Below, piece by piece: positions 1-10,648 of a DNA stretch of 64,000 nt (positions are counted from its first letter, which is position 1; each line of letters begins with the position of its first letter). The position numbers were made by a program, and so were the translations under genes. Source of the stretch: Trichopria drosophilae (taxonomy: Eukaryota > Arthropoda > Insecta > Hymenoptera > Diapriidae); the NCBI GenBank assembly GCA_030407085.1, contig CM059582.1, forward strand, positions 88,092,001-88,156,000, given 5' to 3'. The notes under the pieces were generated by a model. The model had not been told where the DNA came from. It did not search any database and saw nothing but the letters and a program-made list of their open reading frames with translations.

Positions 1-417
1 TCCCCACTGATATTGAATCTGTACTCGGGAATGAGTCGTGCCGAATATACTGGAATTACTCATTCCCGACGAGCAGGCAAATATCAGCCAATAAGCCTGA
101 CATCGTCCTTGTTGACTCCGATGACAAATCCATCTTTGTTCTCTGCACCAGCAGAGACAAATATAGTCAGCAAAGAGGACGAAAAACGGATGAAATATCG
201 GGAACTCCTGTTCGAAATGCGCAAGCTGTATCGAGGATTTAAAATCAAGCTCGTCGTACTGATAATTGGAGTGCTGGGAGGAATGAGACCAACTTTCCTG
301 GAAAACATCAAAAGCATTTGAGCCTGCCGAGAACAGGCAAATTCCATCGAAGGTCGAATGCAGAAAGCAGTGCTGCTGGGATCTCTCCGTCTACTGAGGT
401 CACACGAGATCCTGTAA
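1..417 (+). pseudogene. Restriction-like endonuclease domain, broken (copy A)
   Basis: This is the C-terminal endonuclease of the R4-like polyprotein. The PD motif (KPDIVLVD) is read at about 99-122. Compared with copy B, eight bases are missing after position 140. The loss removes the conserved acidic part of the second catalytic motif (VIEF in copy B) and shifts the frame. Reading resumes in another frame through RMKYRELLFEMRKLYRGF. An in-frame TGA follows IKSI at about 319. The last conserved block, GRMQKAVLLGSLRLLRSHEI, ends at a TAA at 415-417. Copy A is therefore dead on three counts. Confidence 0.7.
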
Positions 418-692
418 CCACTTACCCAATGGTACAAGGAGTGGTTACAGTTGCAAAAGAAATGGCCCGGTGCAGTCTGCAGCGGAGGAGATGGATATCG
501 GAGCCACTTTTCTGCTGCAGACTGCGCACGTGGATTATGGAGGGCCAAGGGAGGTTAGGGTTTTAGTCGGTAAACCTTACCTTCAACATCCAAGGTGAGG
601 GAGTCCGACACACGGGGGGTTAAACAATATCTTCAACCCCCTATGGTGCCTAACGCATTTCCCCCTCCGTAAAAAAAAAATAATAATAATAA
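1..692 (+). mobile_element. R4/Dong-like non-LTR retrotransposon, 3' end (copy A)
   Basis: This is the 3' end of a non-LTR retrotransposon of the restriction-like-endonuclease type, cut at its 5' side by the window edge. It holds the end of the ORF, a 3' UTR of about 270 bases and a terminal A-run that passes into TAA triplets (about 670-692). The same sequence recurs in reverse at 6560-7115 and 8640-9050. Dong and R4 elements are known to carry such an endonuclease and Dong is known to enter TAA repeats, so the TAA tail supports an R4/Dong-like assignment. The clade is inferred from motifs, not from a tree. Confidence 0.75.
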
Positions 693-890
693 AAATAATT
701 ACCTACGTGACAGAGTGCAGTGAAAATCGTTCGAAAGTGAAATTATTTTTTAAATGAGGTGTGTTACTGATAAATGGAATATAAGGATAAGAAAATATAA
801 TCTCGAAAAAGGAAATAAGTATATGACAAATATATTGACATAATTAATGGAAGAAATATACATATGAACATACATAGGAACAATACATAA

Positions 891-3800
891 TTATTCATAA
901 CGAGTACGCTTGGAACGTTGAAACTCTGAAACTTCGTCGTTGTCGTCTTCTTGATCCATGTCTTCTTGGTCATCGTCATCATGGTCGTTGTTTTTGTTCG
1001 GTTGTTCGTTGCTCGTTGTTTTATCATAATCGTCATCCAAATCGTCTTCCTAGTCATTCATTAGAATTTCTGACACCGTTATAGTGTTTGTGCGTTGACT
1101 GGAGCCATGACAGATGATGGAGCATTTGAGACCCGCTTTTTGACATCCGCAAGCATTAGTGCAGCCCTTGGTGCATTTGCAGGAGATCATTTGTAACAAT
1201 TCGGCAGGGGCTGGTGCGGCTGCAGTACGTACTGGTTGTAAACCTGCGTACGTTTTATACCAACCCCATTCTTCTTATAATTTCCAAGCCAGGTTTGTAC
1301 CTGCTGGTACGTACGCAGGATATGCTGACGTGCCGAGCTTTTAGTAGGAGGAAGAACTGACAGAATTTTGAATTTCGTTTTGGTAGCTGATTTAACAAAT
1401 CGTTGGTATCGAATCGTGTTCAAAGATTTGTCATGCTTTGAACCGCCAGATAAAGCAACTAAAAACAACTCGTCTGTTGAAACGAGAATTTCAGGCTGTA
1501 TCTTCTGCAGTTTAAATAGCTCAACCGCAGAAAGTAATTCTTTTTGGAGATTCTTCAAAGTCGTTAGGAATTTAGTTTTTCCAACATTAAAAATGCAAGC
1601 CCGTTGCCGTATACACGGAGAAAATTGTCCGACTAAAACAGGTACCCACTCTCCAGCAGATCGCGATGTAAATCGCGAGTGAAGGCGTAAAATGTCCATT
1701 AAAATTGGAAATCCTAAAAATTTTTTTTTCTATAAATAGGTATACTTTTCTTATGTCATTAAGAATATTTCTACATAATTTTTAGACGATGTGGTTATTT
1801 ATATTATTTTTATATGATTTTTTAAAGTCGTTAATAGTGAAAAAATCAGTTCATTTTAAGGCTACCGTATCGATTAATGTATTAGATACGACAAAAATGT
1901 ACTCAACCTTTTTTATAGAGCACAAAATTTCCTACAAAAAAGTCACTGAGAGCCATAGTCTAATGTTAATATGTATGTCATGAAAAACGTCGGAAGTTAT
2001 TGAAAAAATCATTGAAATTTTAGAACAGAGATAGTTATCTTATTCGTGACGTATCTATTAACATTAGACTATGGCTCTCACTGACTTTTTTGTAGGGAAT
2101 TTGTAATTTATCAATCGCTGTGTTGACAATTAGAAAATCAGCGTCCTCGACAGCTTGTTGGACCTCGATTATATGTCTTCCGAAGAAAGTCGTCTGTGGT
2201 TTTCCCCGAATTGAATAGAATTTAAGGGCGTAAATGCAGTATACAAAGACGATTTTGTGCCTTTCCGCATCCCTTCTTCGTTGAATAATGTTAGAGGAAA
2301 TAGCGCAAGATCGAACGCCAAGAAACGTTTCATATCGTCATCGGAATGTTTAGTGATGCACATTCTTTGAAATAGAAGTAACGGATCGATTGCAACGCGA
2401 GTAGATTCGATGGAAATACTGCTGTTAATATTAGCAAGTGACTGAACCTTAACTTTCTTTTTAAAGTGGATGGAGCTGAAATCTGTGTCGACAATATTCG
2501 ACATTACTTTCATTCTGACTTCCCGTGCTTCATGACAATTGATATTGTCATGTCCTATAATTCCCGTTGCTATTGACATGATCTTGTCGCCTTCGGGAAA
2601 CGGGTTATGGGATGCCAGTCACAAATCTAGTTTCTCAACGTCTGCGTTATCTCTTGCTACTCTGCTCGGACGTACGTCGATATGTTGGTCCGATGACATT
2701 CCACACCTCAAGCCAGCAAAACCTTCAATCTGTTCACATACACTTTGTAAAGTCACCATACCCAATACCCATGACGAGACGGTGCTATCCGACAAACTTC
2801 TGTGGTGTATTCCACCAGATGTCCATAATGACCGCATCAGAACTTGCGCAATGGTTTGGTCAGGCATTATACCAGACCAGAATTTATGAGTTCTTCGAAT
2901 GGTAAAATATCCTTTCTTTGTAAACTTATCAAACTCATCAGGGGGTATTTTTTCGTGTAACCGTCGCATTTGCTGTAAGTACAGATGTGCCGACTTCGCG
3001 TAGAGAAAGTGGCCACTCGGGTGGAAGTAGGGGAGCATTTTCTGGATCGTATTCAAGTGAAGCTCCTAGTTTCCGGATCGCTCTGCTTCAAGGAAGTTCT
3101 TGACTAATGTAATCATTTCGAAATAGTGGATCCATAGTTGTGCAGTGGGACTTCTGGTCTTGATTGTTGTCAGATTATTGCTGAATTTCTCCATAACTAT
3201 TTTCATGTCTTCGTCGTTGCAGGCTTCGAGCACTAAAACTCGATCAAGATCACTTGCATAATCGTCGAGCATGTCACGTTGGTGGTCTGTGAACTCAATG
3301 GAGTCAAGAATTATCTTTGCCAGAGATAAATGAGCCACAATATGGGCACGAACTGCTCTTGAATACACATGCCCTGTGAGAATTTGTTGAATGCTATTTT
3401 CGGCATACACTTGTTCAAAGAGTTCTTCTATTCCGCTGCTTGCCATAACGGAACACCCCGATCCTAGGAAAGACATAAGGAGGTGGAATCCTCCGAGCTT
3501 TACGATGACTTTGTTCAGGTCAGATTCAGGATCAGCAGCTGCCACTATGTCACTTGCCTTCCAAAAAAGTGGCTGATCGAAGGTAACGAAGGTCGACACT
3601 TGATTGGTCTGCTTACATCTTTTCACAGCTTCAATAAGTGAAGTGTGAATAGTGACATATTCAGAAGGTGGCGCATGAACGAAGGGAAGGCACATGATTT
3701 TTGAAGTTTCATATGGTAAATCCGATGTAACCTGCTCCATAAATCTATTCCAGCCAGGATTACCGAGAGCAAATGTCCACTTTCCGTACTGCCAAATGAC

Positions 3801-4181
3801 ATCTAGCACAGTCGGCAAAATATCACGCGAAACACAGAATAGAGCATCGATATCTGCGACTTTAATGGATTTTAATCCCGCTAATTGATGCTTCTCGTAT
3901 TGGAGTACCGGAACCATACCTAATTCAGCTATTTCTATGGCTGATTTTCTATCCATGACACGGGGTATAGCTGAATCTCTTTCAATGCCGATCGATGGAG
4001 TGATACAATGGATTCCGCCCACTGAATGGAACGTATTTCGTTCGTCTAACGTGTTCGTATTAAAGTATGCGTTGTCGAACACGAAATGCGAGAAAGTATC
4101 TTGCAAAACTTCAGCCAGTTTCGAATGACTACTAGAATTTTCAAATGCAGTGACGTCATTATACGAAGCACAAAATCCCAT
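891..4181 (-). pseudogene. Multi-copy arthropod gene with CXC-like Cys-rich C-terminus, broken
   Basis: Consecutive blocks in one order read on the minus strand. 4181-3066 contains FDNAYFNTNTLDERNTFHS and TFDQPLFWKA...LGGFHLLMSFLG. 3065-2622 contains MLPYFHPSGHFLYAKSAHLY and FTIRRTHKFWSGI. 2618-2169 contains DPLLLFQRMCITKHSDDD. 2156-2103 contains QAVEDADFLIVNTAI. About 1610-1340 contains FNVGKTKF and SLNTIRYQRF. About 1180-1090 is a Cys-rich run (CKCTKGCTNACGCQKAGLKC) like a tesmin/CXC motif, and an acidic tail ends at TAA 891-893. I recall such proteins as multi-copy and unnamed in arthropod genomes, probably transposon-borne; the function is unknown. In-frame stops lie at 3066-3068 (TAG, where I expect Trp), 2619-2621 (TGA) and about 1030. 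A hairpin-bearing insertion interrupts it between about 1705 and 2102. Confidence 0.65.
1705..2102. mobile_element. Insertion with long terminal hairpin inside the CXC-like pseudogene
   Basis: The coding blocks of the surrounding pseudogene stop at 2103 and resume near 1700, so these roughly 400 AT-rich bases look inserted. Its right part is an inverted repeat: 1925-1980 pairs with 2047-2102 at about 51 of 56 positions, with a loop of about 66 bases. The core AGAGCCATAGTCTAATGTTA is identical in both arms. I see no coding content and cannot place a target duplication. A non-autonomous foldback element is the likeliest reading; the left edge is approximate. Confidence 0.45.
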
Positions 4182-4198
4182 GTTCGATATAACACTGG

Positions 4199-4465
4199 TT
4201 AGACTTTTAGATCAAAATTTTTTGCATATGATATTTTGGGAGACGAAAAATTGCAATCGATGATGTCATCGTCAGAACTCTCATCATCCGATGATCCTAC
4301 ATCACGATCGCCACTATTCTCATCGTCATCATAGGTATTAGACTCACCCGATTCATCGGGATTGGGAAGATAAATACCTTCATTGTACTGATCATTTTCA
4401 GTAGTTTCAACGAGTCCACCGTAAACTTCCTTATACTTTCTAGAATTACTACTTATTCTAAGCAT
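4199..4465 (-). CDS. Acidic short ORF upstream of the CXC-like pseudogene
   Basis: An 88-codon ORF starts with ATG and is rich in Asp, Glu and Ser (for example SSDDESSDDDIID). It ends 17 bases before the first recognisable block of the pseudogene at 4181, in another frame. It may be the old N-terminus, displaced by a frameshift, or a chance ORF. I recognise no domain. Its strand and closeness are the only support for a link. Confidence 0.25.
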   Translation of the reverse strand: MLRISSNSRKYKEVYGGLVETTENDQYNEGIYLPNPDESGESNTYDDDENSGDRDVGSSDDESSDDDIIDCNFSSPKISYAKNFDLKV

Positions 4466-4648
4466 ATTTATTCTATTTCGAGAATTATGAAGACTGGAAT
4501 AAAACTAATGAAGTAACAGAGCGAAACTACCACCTTGAATTTGTACAACAAAAACAAACAAAAATTGACAAGTGAAAACAATGAGAATGAAAAGTGAGGA
4601 ATTTCAACTATGGATTTATCAGATATGGAATTGTAGTGCAATTAGAAA

Positions 4649-4899
4649 TATACACGGAGAGAAATTTTGAGCGAATATAGTATGGACATCAAGCAACCCG
4701 TTCCTACGAAGGTATCCACGTACAAATCCGCTGCGTTTTGAGCGAATAATGTATGAGTCGATGGTGTAATACGACGGGCTATATCCGCGGCCGCGGAAAA
4801 AAAAGTATGAAAACAAACAAATCGCTTAAGTAAGAGCCCGCGAGTTTTCAGATGAAGGTGACCCACCATATAAACGCTAGACATTTCTCTCCGTGTATA
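4649..4899. mobile_element. MITE with TA target duplication
   Basis: A perfect 15-bp terminal inverted repeat, TACACGGAGAGAAAT, opens at 4651 and closes at 4897. Both ends are flanked by TA (4649-4650 and 4898-4899), as in Tc1/mariner-type insertion. The element is 247 bp long with no coding capacity. Inside it, TTTTGAGCGAATA occurs at about 4665 and again at about 4736 as a direct repeat. Assignment to the Tc1/mariner group rests only on the TA duplication. Confidence 0.7.
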
Positions 4900-4982
4900 A
4901 TTCTTGATTGAAAGATATTATATATTTATGCGAGTTATGCAAACGTTTGTAATGCCTAACAGGATACTCATTATTATTTACA

Positions 4983-5240
4983 TATTTTTTACGCAAAAAT
5001 GATTGGCTTGATGAAAAAGTTTCATACAACAAAAAATGCTTAGAATCATCCGAAGAATACGTGTGAATTTTTCCAAGATATTTCGGGCCACTGTCGATGT
5101 TTTGGTTCCGGCCATTTTCCGGAAAAATTTAAAAATTTCCCAAAACGTCCTGGAAAAATTCACACGCATTATTTGGATGATTCTAAACACTTTTTGTATA
5201 GTGACTTTTTTAATAAAGCGATTCCTTTTCGAGAAAAAAT
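4983..5240. repeat. Long imperfect palindrome
   Basis: The left arm (about 4983-5090) is repeated in reverse complement by the right arm (about 5130-5240), around a spacer of about 40 bases. The best-matched parts are TAGAATCATCC against GGATGATTCTA and GTGTGAATTTTTCCA against GGAAAAATTCACAC. The symmetry makes overlapping open frames on both strands, and these should not be read as genes. It is probably a non-autonomous foldback element; no target duplication is clear. Confidence 0.6.
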
Positions 5241-6514
5241 TAATCATTAAATCATTATTTTTTCTGACCTTTGGCTGCCATTTTGGATTCGCCAAGTTGA
5301 TTTTTGATGTTCGTAGAGGTACGGTTCTCAAGGAAAAATAGTTTGTGCACGATTTCTGAAGGTTTTAGACCTCTAGCTCAACGGATTCCCTGTGAAAATT
5401 TTGGATTTCAAAAAAAAATCATTTCACGTTTTTTTCCCCAAAAATTGCAAAAATAAGGCTGAAACAATCTTTTTTTCGAAATTTTCACCCCAGATTCTGA
5501 AAGTTCATAAAAAAATCTATCAGAAAACATGGTTTGCATGATCATTTCTGACCGATTGGGTTTTTCAATACAGCGTTGAAAGTGGGCATGAGCAAATGTG
5601 CACATTTGACGTTAATGGGTTAATGACGGCTGAGAAGACGAAATCTTTCTGATAGGAGGCAATTTAAAAACAGTTTTAAGCCAGCTTTCATTTTGTTCAA
5701 ACAATTTTGAAATCGATCGGTTACATTGAGACCACATTCTTTTTAATATTACACTAAAGTTAAGAATTTTAGCTTTGACAAGATCTACATAAGCCAAATT
5801 ATCCTACTGTAGTTCATTATGTTTTTCTACAATTTGGTTGAAGATGTAATTGCGTGATTCAGTACTTGACGGAATTAAATCACCTTTATTACGCAGTAAT
5901 TTAAATAAATCGTCATATAAGAATTTGCTATTTTTTCTTTCGTTCGGAGACGCCATCGTGAATTGCTTTTACAAAAAGGATAATTTCTTGATCGACAATA
6001 GCTACACTTATATGAAATGCCAATCAAATTTATCCGCGGGAAATGTGTCCCTCTAACGGAATTTATACCAAACATGAAAATCTCGAACCGAGTATTCTAA
6101 GATATATAACGCTCGAGCTCTCCATGCGCCAATTTCAATTTTTAATACGCTACAAAAATCACTGGGGCAAATGGATGCATGCGAAATAAAGTGGGTTCGT
6201 TTTCTAGAAGTATATATTGCGTTTGTTATTTTAAGTTTTGTTGTTCAAATGTGTTAATTTTTAGTAATAGCACTTTTTGAAATATCATGACAATCTTTAT
6301 TACATTATTATTACCGCACTATATTTTTATTTACGAAAACACATTTTTACTACTTTTTTTTCATTCAACAATCATAATTACATTCATTCTATTTAACTAT
6401 TTCATAATTGAATTACATTATTTAATAACTTTAATAATTGAAGTAAACGATCATAACTATTATTTTTCAACACATCCTAATTAAGGTTTATTAATGTTTG
6501 CAAAAATACTTTTT
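5241..6514. other. AT-rich interval without recognised genes
   Basis: Short open frames here lack coding signals that I recognise. The 6280-6520 part is extremely AT-rich. I see no terminal repeats, RNA gene or known domain in this stretch. Confidence 0.5.
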
Positions 6515-6690
6515 TTTTATTGCGTAATTATTATCATTATTATTATTATTATTATTGTTATGGCCCTCCAAAATTCACCTGCGGAGTCTGCAGCAGAAAA
6601 GTGGCTCCGATATCCATCTCCTCCGTTGCAGACTGCACCGGGCAATTTCTTTTGCAACTGTAACCACTCCCTCTACCATTAGGTAAGTGG

Positions 6691-7300
6691 TTACAGGATC
6701 TCGTGTGACCTCAGTAGACGGAGAGATCCCAGCAGCACTGCTTTCTGCATTCGACCTTCGATGGAATTTGCCTGTTCTCGGCAGGCTCAAATGCTTTTGA
6801 TGTTTTCCAGGAAAGTTGGTCTCATTCCTCCCAGCACTCCAATTATCAGAACGACGAGCTTGATTTTAAATCCTCGATACAGCTTGCGCATTTCGAACAG
6901 GAGTTCCCGATATTTCATCCGTTTTTCGTCCTCTTTGCTGACTATATTTGTCTCTGCTGGTGCAGAGAACTCGATGACGAAGATGGATTTGTTATCGAAG
7001 TCAACAAGGACGATGTCAGGCTTATTGGCTGATATTTGCCTGCTCGTCGGGAATGAGTAATTCCAGTATATTCGGCACGACTCATTCCCGACTACGGATT
7101 CAATATCAGTGGGGACGTACGGCAAAACTGGGGTTGCATCAATACCATAAGTGCTGCGAAGATGGTAATACAGCACTCGAAGAGCCGCATTGTGACGTTC
7201 GATGTATGCTGAAACTGCATATATTGGGCATGCAGCCAAAAGATGCATTAGTGTCTCAGCATGACATCTACACAATCTATAAAGCGTACTCTATACCGCC
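6691..7300 (-). pseudogene. Zinc knuckle plus restriction-like endonuclease (copy B)
   Basis: Translation from about 7290 gives YRLCRCHAETLMHLLAAC. This fits the CCHC knuckle before the endonuclease of R2/R4-type elements, with the first Cys apparently changed to Tyr. Next come KPDIVLVDFD and IFVIEF, the two halves of the PD-(D/E)XK site, both kept in this copy. An in-frame TGA after IKSI (6787-6789), at the same place as in copy A, cuts off the last conserved block, which ends at TAA 6691-6693. The domain probably nicked target DNA to prime reverse transcription; this copy lacks the C-terminus and a working RT. Confidence 0.7.
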
Positions 7301-7314
7301 TGGTTTAACCCTTT

Positions 7315-7962
7315 CAGTCACGCATTTTTCTTTTCACTGAATTCGCTTGAAAAAAGTTACTCGGGGGTTTTCGGGGTCGCGAAATACGAATTTGATGTTA
7401 CTATTCAAAAATTCAAAATGGCGGATCTAATATGTAGGATAAAAAATCGAAAATTGACGGAATTCGCTTGAAAAAAGTTACTCGGAGATATTCAGGGTCG
7501 GCGAATACAAATCTGATGTCAGTTTCTGAAATTTTAAAGTATTATCCAATATGGCGGACATGCTAATTGAGAATCCAATTATTTTTCTTGATCATCTCGC
7601 TCTCAGCGTTACCCAGATCCAACGACGGGGATGTGGCGAGATTACGGATCCACTTTTTTTTTATTTTTGTTTTTTCTTACATTTTTTTGGTATTTTTTTT
7701 TATGTTTTTTATTTTTTTTGTATTTTTTTTCATTTTCTTTGTTTTTTTATTTGGTATTTTTAAAAAATATTTTATTATAAAAATTAATCCTTATTTTCAG
7801 TATAACGGAGAAAGGATTTTTGTCCGCCATATTGGATCCGCCATTCTGAATTTTTGATAACCGACGTCAGAATCGTATTCAGCGACCTCAAAAACGTATA
7901 AATAACAAGTTATCCGTTTATGTTTGTAGGGAATTATTTTTTATAAACAGTTTTTTTTCAAG
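7315..7962. mobile_element. Foldback-like insertion inside copy B
   Basis: This block separates RT from endonuclease sequence that should be close together. About 7339-7440 matches the reverse complement of about 7830-7930, including ATGGCGGATC-type and GAATACGA-type blocks. A 121-bp direct repeat starts at 7339 and 7460 with GAATTCGCTTGAAAAAAGTT. The left edge reads TTAA then CCCTTTCAGTCACG. That resembles a piggyBac-type end, but I see no matching right end, so the class is open. A T-rich run fills 7650-7760. Confidence 0.45.
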
Positions 7963-7964
7963 AT

Positions 7965-8630
7965 CTTGGATGCAAACTGCGTTGCAGACAAATCATCTTC
8001 CGTGTGCTTCGGTCAAGACCCCTTAGCTCGTCAACGTTCCAAATGAATAGAGCACTGGTGATACGGCCAACATATTCGTGGCTGCCACCTTATTTCTCCC
8101 GGTCAATTCTGATGAACAGATCTGAAGGAGAATGCGCCGGTATTTCTTAATGATCTTATGTACACGTTCACCAGGCGGTCCACACATGTACCGTTGAGAT
8201 TTCCGGAGAGCAACGGATAGAGGCAATAGTGAGATGCAGAAGAGCAGACTCAGAGAATCTCCCTGATAGACACCTCTTTGGAATTGAACCAATCTAGACA
8301 TGGTTCGACGCTTGCCCGATGTCATGACAAAGCGTGTTTTCCAAAGAGGCATCAGGTCTTCTACATTTCTAACTATGTTTGGGTGGACACGGAGGCGTTT
8401 GAGCAACAAGCTTAAAAGCTCGTGCGATGTTGAGTCATACGCCTTCATGTAATCCAGCCAGGCTATCGACAGGTTATGCTTGTACTGGACTGCGTCCTGA
8501 ACTGTCGATAAGCAAGTTGTCCTGGCAGCCGGATACACCCATTTTGCAGCCTCGTTGTTCTACTATCCCTTGCCACACCAGTTTCACGGATTTCTCAATA
8601 CGTTCGTTCAGGATGTTAGTGGGCCCCTTA
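7965..8630 (-). pseudogene. R4-like reverse transcriptase fragment lacking the YxDD site
   Basis: Minus-strand frames give GCKMGVSGCQD, then NLSIAWLDYMKAYDSTSHEL (RT motif A), FQRGVYQGDSLSLLFCISLL (motif B), and after a jump KKYRRILLQICSSELTGRNK and LDRSTRKMICLQRSLHPR (thumb and connection). The palm segment with YxDD, which should sit between motif B and the KKYRR block, is missing: the two are joined within about 15 residues. There are frameshifts near 8520 and 8030. The domain cannot be catalytic. Confidence 0.7.
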
Positions 8631-9075
8631 TTATTATTATTATTTTTTTTTTGACGGAGGAGAGAAATGCATTAGGCACCATAGGGAGTTGAAGATGTTG
8701 TGTAACCCCCCATGTGTTGGACTGCCTCACCTTTGATGTTAACGGCAAGGTTTACCGACTAAAACCCTAACCTCCCTTGGCCCTTCAGAATCCACGTGTG
8801 GAGTCTGCAGCAGAATACTGGCTCGGATATCCATCTCCTCCGCTGCAGACTGCACCGGGCCATTTCGTTTGCAACTGTAACCACTTCCTCTACCATTGGG
8901 TTGGTGGTTACAGGATCTCTTGTGACCTCAGTAGACGGAGAGATCCCAGCAGCACTGCTTTCTGCATTCGGCCTGCAATGGAATTTGCATTTTCTTGACA
9001 GACCGGAATGCTTTTGATGTTTTGGAGGAAAGTTGGTCTCATTCCTCCCAGCATTTTTATTATTATTATTATTTA
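8631..9075 (-). mobile_element. 5'-truncated R4/Dong-like insertion in a TAA repeat (copy C)
   Basis: The 3' end on the minus strand has the same UTR as copy A, ending in an A-run and (TAA)n at about 8628-8652. The 5' end breaks off inside the endonuclease at about 9050 and is again bordered by (ATT)n (about 9052-9075). TAA triplets on both sides of a 5'-truncated copy are what insertion into a TAA microsatellite would leave. The last ORF block (about 9050-8908) is open here: IKSIPVCQENANSIAGRMQ and onward to a TAA at 8908-8910. Copies A and B have a TGA at the Pro codon. Confidence 0.7.
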
Positions 9076-9812
9076 TAATATTAATCCTAATGACATAAAA
9101 CCGTAAAAACGTTTCACGATTGTGCAAAAGCAATGATATCTCTTCGTGTAGCGCGTTACCTGGCAACTTCGGCGCCCTCTACGAGGCGCAATTTTCAGCT
9201 AAATGAAACGATTAAAAAACGAAAATGTTCGTTTTTTTGTCGTCTACAACTTTTCTATGTTCGACAACATAATTTTTCAATATCTCGCGAGTGTAATTAG
9301 TTACAAGCAAAAAAGTAAAATTTTTAATTCAATTTTTTCCTTTATCGTTCGATATCTCGAACACTTTGGATTCTAGGCTATAATGTAACTTGTAGAGCAC
9401 AATAAAACCTTTAAAATGAGCCCTTAGTGAACCTTGTAGCACCAATAGAAGCCGAGTTATCGTTATTTTAATGAAAAAAAACACGTTTTGGAGCCCCCTT
9501 AAAAAAGCTCAAGGTCTACAGGGGTGCAAACTTGAGGTTAAGCTCTTCTTAATCCCTTTTTTAAGATCCACAAAAAAAAATTGCTACTTATTTCACTTTT
9601 ATTTGTAATGTCGATTTCGGTATTATTTGACTGGCCTACTTTGACTCAAACCTCATAGACCAACAATGTGTAAGAGGGCCATTCTGAATCATTGTACGAA
9701 CTATATGTGTTATATTGTGAAACTTGTGTCTCAGTTCCCCATATAGTTTTTTATAGAATTCAAGAAACTTGGAAATTAATGTTTGATAATAATGAAACAT
9801 AATATATAAGAC
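9076..9812. other. Non-coding interval, probably repeat-derived
   Basis: No open frame of interest is seen. The text resembles decayed insect repeats, with phrases such as ATATCTCGAACACTTTGGAT, but I cannot assign it. There is no RNA gene or clear inverted repeat. Confidence 0.4.
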
Positions 9813-10350
9813 TCATGTTTTGTTATTTCCATCAACTTTCTCGCCAACAAATAGTCCAAAATATCCTGTAAAATGCATCATTTCAGATTCCGACATTTTA
9901 AACCATTTTTTGGTTTGTATGTGTTGTTTTTTTATAATCGGTATTCTATTAAAATTCTCACATGGACCATAATCAAATGTCTGAATTCTATCTTTCATAA
10001 ACTCTAGAGTAAATAATTTTTGCTTAAAAATTAAGTCATTGCAAATTTCAACCATTGTATAATTTGCTGTGCCTTCAAATATGTCGTGCATAGAATCTAA
10101 AGTAATATTTTCACATACGTGAAATCCTTTTACTTCATTGAATTCGCATTTGTCTTTAATGCCAGTTTCCGTAGGTACACATTTGCTACAATCTTTTTTG
10201 TAATATTCTACAGTTCTTAAAAAATCCTGTTTTTCTGTTGTCAGTGTTTGAACTTCTTCAATAGAAGCTTTTGCAAATTCTGCATGGTTTGCCAAACCTA
10301 AAGCTATCAACAAACCCTAACATTTCGTTTAATCCTAAGTTATCACCAAG
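9813..10350 (-). pseudogene. Transposon-type protein fragment with VMHDILEG-like motif
   Basis: The first block (10350-10270) reads GDNLGLNEMLGFVDSF and CRICKSF. After a frameshift near 10262 the text goes on with TGIKDKCEFNEVKGFHVCEN, SMHDIFEG, DYGPCENFNRIP and MMHFTGYFGLFVGEK. This order matches a protein family I recall as multi-copy in arthropod genomes and probably transposon-encoded. I cannot name it. Both ends are truncated; the 5' side stops at an A/T-rich run near 10355 and the 3' side near 9835. Confidence 0.55.
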
Positions 10351-10648
10351 AAAAAAAAATAAAAAAAACGTTCCTATGCATGTCTTCTGAAGGAAAACAT
10401 ACCCCTCCGTTCCTCGCCTCTCGGCATACCAGAGGTTATTGCTGTGCTATTGTTAAGTTGCTAGTCTTTTTATTTCTTCTCAAGCCGATTTGAGTGGAAA
10501 TTTTGAGTTTAAAAGGTTTGTGTCTTAGGGACCTACAGTTTATGAAGTGGAATCCGAACCACTTGTTATTGCTACTACTGATTGTTGCTTATTGAAAGTT
10601 AAAAATTAAAACAAAAATTTCGGATTGATTGTTATTATTTTCTAATAT

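Larger units (their letters stand above)
6515..8630 (-). mobile_element. R4/Dong-like retrotransposon (copy B), broken
   Basis: On the minus strand the order is an RT fragment (8630-7965), a foreign insertion (about 7962-7315) and then a zinc knuckle plus restriction-like endonuclease (7300-6691). The low-coordinate end lies against an (ATT)n run at about 6528-6559, which is TAA on the element's strand. Its 3' UTR is missing compared with copies A and C, because the TAA run starts only about 130 bases past the stop. The high-coordinate side ends at another ATT run (about 8628-8645) shared with copy C. Confidence 0.7.

Noticed and set aside
84..548. 154-codon frame on the minus strand
   Set aside because: Antisense shadow of the restriction-like endonuclease segment of copy A.
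764..1057. Thr/Met-rich minus-strand frame
   Set aside because: Wrong frame of the acidic tail of the CXC-like pseudogene.
4978..5341. Overlapping frames on both strands coding similar peptides
   Set aside because: Their likeness comes from the DNA palindrome at 4983-5240.
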